A program made the translations under genes and the position numbers. From an uncultured Megamonas sp. (GTDB taxonomy: Bacteria; Bacillota; Negativicutes; Selenomonadales; Selenomonadaceae), in contig USIX01000093.1 of assembly GCA_900554895.1 (NCBI GenBank), forward strand, positions 1 to 9,096: a stretch of DNA of 9,096 bases, given 5' to 3'. Under the pieces are notes generated by a model that had not been told where the DNA came from, ran no database searches, and saw only the letters and a program-made list of their open reading frames with translations. Positions 1 through 4,966 of this stretch are shown here, one piece after another (position 1 is the stretch's first letter; every line of letters begins with the position of its first letter).

Positions 1-407
1 GGAAACATTGTCAAAAATGCGGAAGATTAACTTCGCCTGAAAATAAATACTGTTATAACTGCCAAAGAGAACAAAAAGAAGAAAAACAAAGACAAATTGC
101 TGAAATTTTATTGGAAGTTCCTTGGATGAAATATCAAGAAATGACCAAATATGTAGATTGCAGTATGGATATGGTAAATAAACAAAGAATTAAGCTGGTA
201 CAAATGCTAGCGGGAAAATTAAGACCGGGAATAGATTATCCAGAAAATGATAAAGATAGTTGCGCTTACAGTATAGAAGCGCAGACGGTTGCTATGATGT
301 ACAAATCCATTCCGCCTGACAAACTGAATGAGAATATATTAAAAGATATTATTTTTAAGTTACGTTATGATACGGCATATTGGGAAAATAAACAAAAAAA
401 GGACTGA
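1..407 (+). CDS. Zinc-ribbon protein of unknown function, 5'-truncated by the window edge
   Basis: The frame is open from base 3, so the gene starts before the window; 134 residues are visible. The first visible residues form a zinc ribbon, with cysteine codons at 9, 18, 51 and 60 (C-x2-C-x10-C-x2-C). A lysine/glutamine/glutamate-rich helix follows (about bases 63-105). The remaining roughly 98 residues look mainly helical and match no family I recognise. A TTG at 111 could be read as a start, but that would remove the zinc ribbon and has no clear Shine-Dalgarno, so I reject it. The TGA stop (405-407) lies inside the left arm of the terminator hairpin, so translation ends within the terminator. 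The zinc ribbon could bind nucleic acid or protein, but nothing in the context fixes the role. Coding status is fairly sure; function is unknown. Confidence 0.75.
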   Translation, partial: KHCQKCGRLTSPENKYCYNCQREQKEEKQRQIAEILLEVPWMKYQEMTKYVDCSMDMVNKQRIKLVQMLAGKLRPGIDYPENDKDSCAYSIEAQTVAMMYKSIPPDKLNENILKDIIFKLRYDTAYWENKQKKD

Positions 408-425
408 AATCTTTCAGTCCTTTTT
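394..425. terminator. Bidirectional intrinsic terminator between convergent genes
   Basis: Perfect inverted repeat GGACTGAAA / TTTCAGTCC at 401-420 with an effective 4-nt loop. It is followed by T5 (421-425) on the plus strand and preceded by A7 (394-400), which is a T7 tract for minus-strand transcripts. It can stop both the zinc-ribbon gene and the convergent PHP gene. Confidence 0.85.
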
Positions 426-462
426 ATAGTTATTAAGATATACACAGTAAGATAAGAATAAT

Positions 463-471
463 TGTGGATAA
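463..471 (-). promoter_or_regulatory. Perfect DnaA box (TTATCCACA on the minus strand)
   Basis: TGTGGATAA on the plus strand is the exact complement of the high-affinity DnaA box. It lies 8 bp beyond the PHP gene stop codon, in inverted orientation to a second perfect box at 501-509. A one-mismatch relative, ATATACACA, is at 438-446. The sequence match is exact; DnaA binding is inferred. Confidence 0.5.
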
Positions 472-478
472 GTTATAA

Positions 479-1195
479 TTAACGAATATATTTTTTAAAT
501 TTATCCACAGAGGTGTTTACAATTAATGTTTCAGGAAAATGCAATTCCTCCAGTATTTCATGTACATATTTATGATTGCCGACATCATTAGCAATATGAG
601 CATCGCTGTCGATAATGAGTTCGGTATTATGTTGTAAGCAGAGTTTAAGCATGGTTTTTATATTATTGCGTGAATTTAAACGTTCGCCTAAAGGGTTTAG
701 TGAACTGTTGTTCAATTCAAGCAGAACATGATATTCTTTAGCAGCTAGAACAATTTTTTCATAATTTACGGGATAATAACCATTATCTGGATGGCCGATT
801 ATTTTTATTTTTGGATGTTTCATTGCACCGATTATAGCGTTTGTATTTTCTTCCTGACTGCCCGGGTCAATGCAGTTGTCATGTAGACTAGCTATACCGT
901 AGTCGATTTTGGCAAATCCTTTTTGGGATAAATCCATATTGCCATAATAGTCCATGATATTTATTTCTGCTCCCATGCGTATTTCAATATTATCTTGTTG
1001 ACGCGGTATTACTTTGAAGTTATAAAAGTAGATTTCATGGCAGGTTCCCGGCATTTTGTTTGTATGTTCAGTTATGCCAATCAGTTTTAAATTTTTATTT
1101 TTACCGGCGGCAATCATTTCATTTAATGTACTGTAAGCATGACCGCTGGCGATAGTATGCATATGCGCATCTAAGATATCTATCATAGCAAACAT
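479..1195 (-). CDS. PHP-domain phosphoesterase, YcdX family
   Basis: Predicted cytoplasmic metal-dependent phosphatase/hydrolase of the PHP superfamily, 238 residues (E. coli YcdX is about 245). The metal-binding pattern is complete: H11-x-H13 in DAHMHT, H19 in SGHAYST, H44 in TEHTNKM, E77 in GAEINI, H105 in SLHDN, H135 in GHPDN, and D198-x-H200 in DSDAH. Spacing matches the three-metal site of YcdX as I remember it, and the LELNNSS strand (about 159-165) is also family-typical. The first ATG is at 1195, but the purine-rich AAGAAG stretch abuts it. The in-frame ATG at 1186 (residue 4) has better spacing and may be the true start. The gene is monocistronic, convergent with the zinc-ribbon gene and divergent from the biotin carboxylase. 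The physiological substrate is not predictable; YcdX is linked to swarming in E. coli. Confidence 0.9.
   Translation of the reverse strand: MFAMIDILDAHMHTIASGHAYSTLNEMIAAGKNKNLKLIGITEHTNKMPGTCHEIYFYNFKVIPRQQDNIEIRMGAEINIMDYYGNMDLSQKGFAKIDYGIASLHDNCIDPGSQEENTNAIIGAMKHPKIKIIGHPDNGYYPVNYEKIVLAAKEYHVLLELNNSSLNPLGERLNSRNNIKTMLKLCLQHNTELIIDSDAHIANDVGNHKYVHEILEELHFPETLIVNTSVDKFKKYIR
501..509 (+). promoter_or_regulatory. Perfect DnaA box (TTATCCACA) inside the PHP gene 3' end
   Basis: Exact TTATCCACA, overlapping the last codons of the PHP gene, 29 bp from the inverted box at 463-471. The bases between the two boxes are AT-rich. A third perfect box, on the other strand, is at 3967-3975 inside the adaptor gene and is isolated. 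Confidence 0.45.
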
Positions 1196-1225
1196 CTTCT
1201 TTCATATAGTATTGATGATATGTAT

Positions 1226-1254
1226 ATTTTGATGTATGTTTGAAATACTGTCAA
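1226..1254 (-). promoter_or_regulatory. Candidate promoter of the PHP gene
   Basis: On the minus strand, a perfect TTGACA -35 (1254-1249) is followed after 17 bp by CAAAAT (1231-1226), a 4/6 match to the -10 consensus. Transcription would start near 1219, giving a leader of roughly 25-35 nt. The -35 is strong and the -10 weak. Confidence 0.45.
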
Positions 1255-1262
1255 TAAGGAGT

Positions 1263-1274
1263 TTTGTATACAAA
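1263..1274. promoter_or_regulatory. Perfect 12-bp palindrome between divergent promoters
   Basis: TTTGTATACAAA is fully palindromic and lies between the -35 elements of the two divergent promoters (1249-1254 and 1293-1298). The TTGTATACAA core resembles operators of some GntR/FadR-type regulators. No such regulator is encoded here, so the assignment is speculative. Confidence 0.35.
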
Positions 1275-1292
1275 GTTTAAAAGAATTTGTGA

Positions 1293-1320
1293 TTGATATT
1301 TTAGTTAAGTGTGATATAAT
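1293..1320 (+). promoter_or_regulatory. Candidate accC promoter with extended -10
   Basis: TTGATA (1293-1298), 16-bp spacer, then perfect TATAAT (1315-1320) preceded by TG one base upstream (1312-1313), an extended -10. Transcription would start near 1327, leaving a leader of about 155 nt before the biotin carboxylase start. Confidence 0.65.
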
Positions 1321-1385
1321 ATTTTTAGCTTAATTATGTAAATATTGTATTAAATTCATAACTATATGTTATAGAATTAATAAAT

Positions 1386-1420
1386 GAGCCGGTTCTATCA
1401 TATAAGTAAGGCTCTTTTCT
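1386..1420 (+). other. Weak hairpin plus T-run in the accC leader
   Basis: GAGCC (1386-1390) pairs with GGCTC (1410-1414) across a 19-nt loop and is followed by TTTTCT. It lies inside the predicted accC leader, so it could be a weak attenuator. The 5-bp stem and large loop make this low confidence. No known riboswitch or T-box pattern was recognised here. Confidence 0.2.
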
Positions 1421-1436
1421 ATTGTAGACCATAAAA

Positions 1437-1448
1437 TACATTAATGTA
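1437..1448. promoter_or_regulatory. Perfect 12-bp palindrome upstream of accC
   Basis: TACATTAATGTA is fully palindromic and lies 17 bp before the AGGAGGT ribosome-binding site (1466-1472). It is downstream of the predicted transcription start, where a roadblock repressor could act. It does not match a fatty-acid regulator site I know with certainty. Confidence 0.25.
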
Positions 1449-1481
1449 CTGATAAGTTTTGTTGTAGGAGGTAATTTTTTT

Positions 1482-2906
1482 ATGTTTAAAAGAGTCTTAA
1501 TTGCCAACCGTGGAGAAATTGCAGTACGTATTATTCGTGCTTGCCAGGAAATGGGTATAGAAACAGTTGCAGTATATTCAGATGAAGATGTAGATGCAAT
1601 GCATGTAAGATTGGCTGATTACAGCTATAATATCGGACCGGCTGATGCCAGCGAGAGTTATTTGAATAAAGAAGCTTTAATGGAAGCTGCGGAAAATACG
1701 GAGGCAGATGCAGTCCATCCGGGCTATGGTTTCTTATCTGAAGATGCTGATTTTGCTGAAATGGTGACGAAAGCAGGCATGACATGGATTGGACCGTGGG
1801 CAGATACTATCCGTAAAGTAGGAGATAAAGACGTAGCCAGAGCCGCTATGGTGCCATCCGGTATACCAATGTCTAAAGGCAGTACGCCGCTGGAAAGTAA
1901 TGAAGATGCTATAGAAAAAGCCAAAGACGTCGGTTACCCTGTTATTTTGAAACCAGTTGCAGGCGGCGGCGGCAAAGGCATGCTCATTGCCAATAACGAA
2001 GAAGATTTGAAAAACATCTTAAATATTATCGATATCCATAAGATAAAATATTATTTTGAACATTATATTGAACATTCCCGCCATATTGAAGTTCAAATTG
2101 TGGCGGATAATTATGGTCATGTTATTCATTTAGGTGAACGTGAATGTTCGCTTCAGCGTCGAAACCAGAAATTATTGGAAGAATCACCGTCTATCGCACT
2201 TACGCCGGATCGCCGTGCTGAAGTCGGCGCTCTCGCTATAAAAGCAGCAAAAAGTGTTCACTACAATAATATCGGTACTGTTGAATTCCTGCTTGATTTA
2301 CAGACGAACCAGTTCAATTTTATGGAAATCAATCCGCGTGTTCAGGTAGAACATGGTATAACGGAAGCTGTTACGGGTATTGACCTTGTACGTACGCAAA
2401 TTCGTATTGCAGCTGGTGAAGCATTGGAACTGCAGCAGGAAGATGTTAAGTTTAAAGGTCATGCTATTGAATGTCGTATCAATGCGGAAGACCCGGATAA
2501 TAATTTCATGCCTTCTCCGGGTAAAGTCGATTTCTTCCTTGAACCGGGCGGCCCGAGAGTGCGTGTAGACAGCGGTGTCTGCGCCGGCCTTTCAATCTCG
2601 CCGTATTATGATTCTCTTATTGCTAAAATCATTGTACATGGACGTACCCGCGGTGATGCTATTAAAATCATGCGCCGTGCACTTAAAGAATTCCAGGTTC
2701 GCGGTGTAAAGACGACAATTCCGCTTCATCAGCGTATATTAAAGGATGAATATTTCTGCACAGGTGATATTGATACGAGATTTATCAGAAATCATTTCTC
2801 TAAATATGTACAGCCTATGACGCCGGCACAGCTTAAGGCTTCTAAAAAGGTTAAGTCGGAAGAGGATATTATTAATGCAATTAATGCAAGTATGTACTAT
2901 GCTTAA
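1482..2906 (+). CDS. accC: Biotin carboxylase subunit (acetyl-CoA carboxylase AccC family)
   Basis: Predicted cytoplasmic enzyme that carboxylates the biotin of a carrier protein using ATP and bicarbonate, the first half-reaction of acetyl-CoA carboxylase (or a related biotin-dependent carboxylase). It has 474 residues; the family is about 450. Visible in order: N-terminal biotin carboxylase domain (FKRVLIANRGEIAVR, 2-16; HPGYGFLSE, 79-87), ATP-grasp glycine loop KPVAGGGGKGM (157-167), ECSLQRRNQKLLEE (221-234, bicarbonate/ATP lysine), catalytic MEINPRVQVEH (281-291), and the C-terminal domain with HAIECRINAEDP (327-338) and ISPYYDSLIAK (372-382). AGGAGGT at 1466-1472 sits 9 nt before the ATG. 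The gene is monocistronic, with no accB, accA/D or carboxyltransferase alongside, so its partners must lie elsewhere. Oddities are a segment about 6 residues short after the glycine loop, and NPR/HGITE where E. coli AccC has NTR/HPVTE. A pyruvate carboxylase subunit A role cannot be excluded. Confidence 0.88.
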   Translation: MFKRVLIANRGEIAVRIIRACQEMGIETVAVYSDEDVDAMHVRLADYSYNIGPADASESYLNKEALMEAAENTEADAVHPGYGFLSEDADFAEMVTKAGMTWIGPWADTIRKVGDKDVARAAMVPSGIPMSKGSTPLESNEDAIEKAKDVGYPVILKPVAGGGGKGMLIANNEEDLKNILNIIDIHKIKYYFEHYIEHSRHIEVQIVADNYGHVIHLGERECSLQRRNQKLLEESPSIALTPDRRAEVGALAIKAAKSVHYNNIGTVEFLLDLQTNQFNFMEINPRVQVEHGITEAVTGIDLVRTQIRIAAGEALELQQEDVKFKGHAIECRINAEDPDNNFMPSPGKVDFFLEPGGPRVRVDSGVCAGLSISPYYDSLIAKIIVHGRTRGDAIKIMRRALKEFQVRGVKTTIPLHQRILKDEYFCTGDIDTRFIRNHFSKYVQPMTPAQLKASKKVKSEEDIINAINASMYYA

Positions 2907-2935
2907 TTAATTGCATAACAGAAATAAAAAAATAG

Positions 2936-2970
2936 AAAGAACCGGATATAAAATATCTGGTTCTTTTTTT
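2936..2970 (+). terminator. Strong intrinsic terminator of accC
   Basis: A 14-bp stem, AAAGAACCGGATAT / ATATCTGGTTCTTT with one G-U pair, closes an AAA loop (2950-2952). A T7 run (2964-2970) follows. It ends 2 bp before the tetR -35 element. Confidence 0.92.
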
Positions 2971-2972
2971 GT

Positions 2973-3001
2973 TTGACAGATATTGGGAAATGGTAAATAA
3001 T
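2973..3001 (+). promoter_or_regulatory. Promoter of the TetR-family gene
   Basis: Perfect TTGACA (2973-2978), 17-bp spacer, then AATAAT (2996-3001, 5/6). Transcription should start near 3008. That rules out the upstream TTG (2969) and ATG (2990) as starts of the regulator gene. The -10 lies inside the operator palindrome. Confidence 0.78.
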
Positions 3002-3017
3002 GAATATATTCATTATT
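2996..3017. promoter_or_regulatory. Perfect 22-bp palindromic operator at the tetR promoter
   Basis: Each half-site is AATAATGAATA and its exact complement, with no mismatches. It covers the -10 and predicted start of transcription. Its core AATGAATATATTCATT (2999-3014) recurs with one change at 3746-3761 upstream of the efflux operon. Together these indicate the binding site of the adjacent TetR-family repressor and autorepression. Confidence 0.78.
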
Positions 3018-3040
3018 GTTTTCGGAAAGGAACGGAGAAC

Positions 3041-3670
3041 GTGAAACACGTTAAGAGGAGAGTTGTGAAAAGTCCTGAAGAAAGAAGACAGGAAATAATA
3101 AAAGCGGCAGTGCAGCTGTTTTCGCAAAAAGGCTATGAAAATACTACAATACAGGATATTGCCGAAATGCTGAATATATCGCAGGGACTTTGTTATCGTT
3201 ATTTTAAGTCAAAAAGCGATATATTTATGGCAGCAGGGGAATTTTACGCACAACAGGTTATGGCACAGATAAAAGCACCATTTCCGGTCGGAATGAATGC
3301 TGTAGATAAATTTAATATAATTGTAAAAAGAGCTTTTGAGTATATTGTTAAGCACAGTGAATTTGAAGTAAATGCCAGATTTTACGAATTCAGAGCAGAT
3401 AGACTGGATTATGTTTCAAAGCAAGTCATTGAAGTGATTATTCCGATTATTGAGCAGGGTAACAAGGAAGGCGTTTTTAATTGTAAAAATGCGGAACAGG
3501 TTGGGAAGATATTTATTTTCGGCGTGGTGCATACATTTCATGAAGAAGTACCGAAGAATAATATACGTGAATATGTAAAAAATTTACTGCAGACTTTGCG
3601 AGAGTTGCTGATTGGTGTATTGAATGTAAAAAAACCGGAGCTTTTGGGAAAAGGCTGGGCAAATATTTGA
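3041..3670 (+). CDS. TetR-family transcriptional repressor, likely controls the RND efflux operon
   Basis: Predicted cytoplasmic DNA-binding dimer of 209 residues from GTG 3041. The N-terminal TetR domain is clear: helix 1 ERRQEIIKAAVQLFSQKGYE (about 14-33), then the helix-turn-helix TTIQDIAEMLNISQGLCYRY (about 35-54) followed by FKSK. The C-terminal ligand/dimer domain (about 60-209) is divergent, as usual, so the inducer cannot be predicted. GTG 3041 is chosen because AAGGA (3027-3031) is well spaced and because the predicted transcript starts near 3008. GTG 3065, after AGAGGAG, is an alternative giving 201 residues; the frame is open back to 2969 but upstream starts precede the transcript. 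Matching palindromes in its own promoter and before the efflux operon support autorepression and pump control. A terminator separates it from the pump genes, so they are separate transcripts. Confidence 0.9.
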   Translation: MKHVKRRVVKSPEERRQEIIKAAVQLFSQKGYENTTIQDIAEMLNISQGLCYRYFKSKSDIFMAAGEFYAQQVMAQIKAPFPVGMNAVDKFNIIVKRAFEYIVKHSEFEVNARFYEFRADRLDYVSKQVIEVIIPIIEQGNKEGVFNCKNAEQVGKIFIFGVVHTFHEEVPKNNIREYVKNLLQTLRELLIGVLNVKKPELLGKGWANI

Positions 3671-3680
3671 AAGTTACACG

Positions 3681-3708
3681 CTAAGTGATTGTATCACTTA
3701 GTTTTTTT
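3681..3708 (+). terminator. Intrinsic terminator of the TetR-family gene
   Basis: Perfect 9-bp stem CTAAGTGAT / ATCACTTAG with a TGT loop, followed by T7 (3702-3708). It is 10 bp after the stop codon and ends 1 bp before the next -35 element. Confidence 0.92.
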
Positions 3709-3709
3709 A

Positions 3710-3738
3710 TTGACGTAAAACTTCTTTCATAGTAATAT
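3710..3738 (+). promoter_or_regulatory. Candidate promoter of the RND efflux operon
   Basis: TTGACG (3710-3715, 5/6), 17-bp spacer, TAATAT (3733-3738, 4/6). The start would be near 3745, immediately at the operator copy (3746-3761). This gives a 5' leader of about 145 nt. Confidence 0.55.
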
Positions 3739-3745
3739 TTAAATG

Positions 3746-3761
3746 AATGAATTTATTCATT
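3746..3761. promoter_or_regulatory. Second TetR operator, upstream of the efflux operon
   Basis: AATGAATTTATTCATT is an inverted repeat (AATGAAT-N2-ATTCATT) that differs at one central base from the core of the 22-bp palindrome at the tetR promoter. It sits at the predicted transcription start of the efflux operon, where a bound repressor would block initiation. The outer arms of the longer palindrome are not conserved, so affinity may be lower. Confidence 0.7.
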
Positions 3762-3889
3762 AAATAAGAATAAATTTTTATTTGTCCGTGGATTGTTATT
3801 TCTTTTTCTTTACGCAGTAGAGAAGAGCATATGCTTCAATAAAGTTGCGCTAAACTAATAAATATAAATACTTTTAAGGAGGGATTGAG
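3762..3889 (+). other. Leader of the efflux operon with possible secondary structure
   Basis: This gene-free stretch is the predicted 5' untranslated leader. TTTACGCA (3809-3816) can pair with TGCG-C-TAAA (3846-3854, one bulge), enclosing AGCATATGCT (3826-3835). No T-run follows, so it is not a terminator. No known riboswitch class was recognised. AGGAGGG (3877-3883) is the ribosome-binding site of the first gene. Confidence 0.25.
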
Positions 3890-4966
3890 ATGAAATCGAA
3901 AGTATTGTGGATATTTTTGTTATTATCAATATTTTTAGTCACAGGTTGTGGAAAAAATGAGCAGACTGTGGATAACTCTGTATATGTAAAAACACAGCAA
4001 GTTTCATACAGTGGAAAAAACAGTGAGGATAATTATGCGGGTACGGTAAAGGGACGGTATGAAAGTAATCTTGCATTTCAGGTCAGCGGGAAAATTTTAT
4101 CGCGTAATGTAAATGTGGGAGACAGAGTATCCACTGGGGATATTTTGATGATAATAGATGACAGAGATATCAGGCAGAATTTGAATGTGTATGAAGCGCA
4201 GGTTCAATCAGCCAGGTCGCAGCTTGATTTGGCTCAGTCAACATTGGCGCGGTATGAGAAATTATATGCGGCAGCAGCCGTTAGTGCACAGGAACTTGAC
4301 CAATATAGAAATTCCTATAAGAATGCACAGGCGGCATACAACCAGGCGGTAGCTCAAAGACAGCAGGGTCAAAACGCTTTGGGATATACACAGCTTACAG
4401 CAGATAGTGCAGGTGTTATCTCCGCTATTTCGGGTGAAGCCGGTCAAGTTGTTTCGGCAGGACAGACGGTAGCAACGATTGTGCAGGACGGAGACAGAGA
4501 GATAGAAATTTCCGTGCCGGAGAATAAAATTCAGACAATAAGTATAGGGCAAAATGCAGGTGTAACTTTTTGGGCATTGAATAATACGGCAGTGCAGGGA
4601 ACAGTGCGGGAAATTTCACCGATTGCCGACTCCGTTGCAAGAACATATAATGTGAGGATAACTTTGGAGCAGATGCCGGCGGATATTCAACTTGGCATGA
4701 CAGCAAATGTGGTATTTGATGTAGATAATGATACATCATCTATTATTTTACCGCTTACGGCATTGTATCAAACAGAAAATAAAACACAGGTCTGGATTGT
4801 AAATGATGAAAACAAAGTTGAATTGAAGGATATTGAAGTGGAAAGCTTTGGTAAAAACGATGTACGGGTTAAAGGCCTTAATGAGGGCGATGTTGTTGTA
4901 ACGGCAGGTGTGCATAAGCTTTTTACAGGACAGGATGTAAAACTTTTGGATGGTGATGCACTATGA
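3890..4966 (+). CDS. RND efflux periplasmic adaptor (membrane fusion lipoprotein, AcrA/HlyD family)
   Basis: Predicted adaptor linking the inner-membrane RND pump to a TolC-type outer-membrane channel; 358 residues. A lipoprotein signal peptide (about 1-19) ends in V-T-G-C with lipidated C20, so the mature protein is anchored at the inner membrane, facing the periplasm. Two lipoyl half-motifs (about 53-93, VSGKILSRNVNVGDRVSTGD; and about 173-197, ISGEAGQVVSAGQTVATI) flank an alpha-helical hairpin (about 95-165) rich in alanine and glutamine. A beta-barrel (about 200-275) and membrane-proximal domain (about 280-355) follow. The hairpin tip keeps the R-x3-L-x6-S pattern (R121, L125, S132) that contacts TolC in AcrA. 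AGGAGGG is 6 nt before the ATG. The stop overlaps the permease start as ATGA, implying translational coupling. Expression is likely repressed by the upstream TetR protein. A perfect DnaA box falls at 3967-3975. Confidence 0.93.
   Translation: MKSKVLWIFLLLSIFLVTGCGKNEQTVDNSVYVKTQQVSYSGKNSEDNYAGTVKGRYESNLAFQVSGKILSRNVNVGDRVSTGDILMIIDDRDIRQNLNVYEAQVQSARSQLDLAQSTLARYEKLYAAAAVSAQELDQYRNSYKNAQAAYNQAVAQRQQGQNALGYTQLTADSAGVISAISGEAGQVVSAGQTVATIVQDGDREIEISVPENKIQTISIGQNAGVTFWALNNTAVQGTVREISPIADSVARTYNVRITLEQMPADIQLGMTANVVFDVDNDTSSIILPLTALYQTENKTQVWIVNDENKVELKDIEVESFGKNDVRVKGLNEGDVVVTAGVHKLFTGQDVKLLDGDAL

Noticed and set aside
111..407. TTG 111 as the start of the first gene
   Set aside because: The same frame is open to the window edge and upstream codons encode a clean C-x2-C-x10-C-x2-C zinc ribbon.
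438..509. Replication origin (oriC)
   Set aside because: Only two perfect DnaA boxes plus one near match, one of them inside a coding region, with no dnaA/dnaN/rpmH context.
1386..1420. Complete terminator or riboswitch in the accC leader
   Set aside because: The stem is only 5 bp with a 19-nt loop and a broken T-run, and no known riboswitch motif is seen; kept only as a weak hairpin.
1531..1924. Minus-strand open frames opposite the biotin carboxylase gene, and plus-frame 2380-2568
   Set aside because: Shadows of a well-conserved enzyme gene; no ribosome sites or recognisable products.
2969..3040. Longer TetR-family reading frame starting at TTG 2969 or ATG 2990
   Set aside because: These starts lie within the preceding terminator/promoter region, upstream of the predicted transcription start near 3008, and would encode an atypical extension before the TetR domain.
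4262..4739. Minus-strand open frames opposite the adaptor gene (also 5759-6200, 6766-7092, 7198-7491 and 7587-7997 opposite the permease)
   Set aside because: They lie fully within clearly coding genes on the other strand and their products show no domain pattern.
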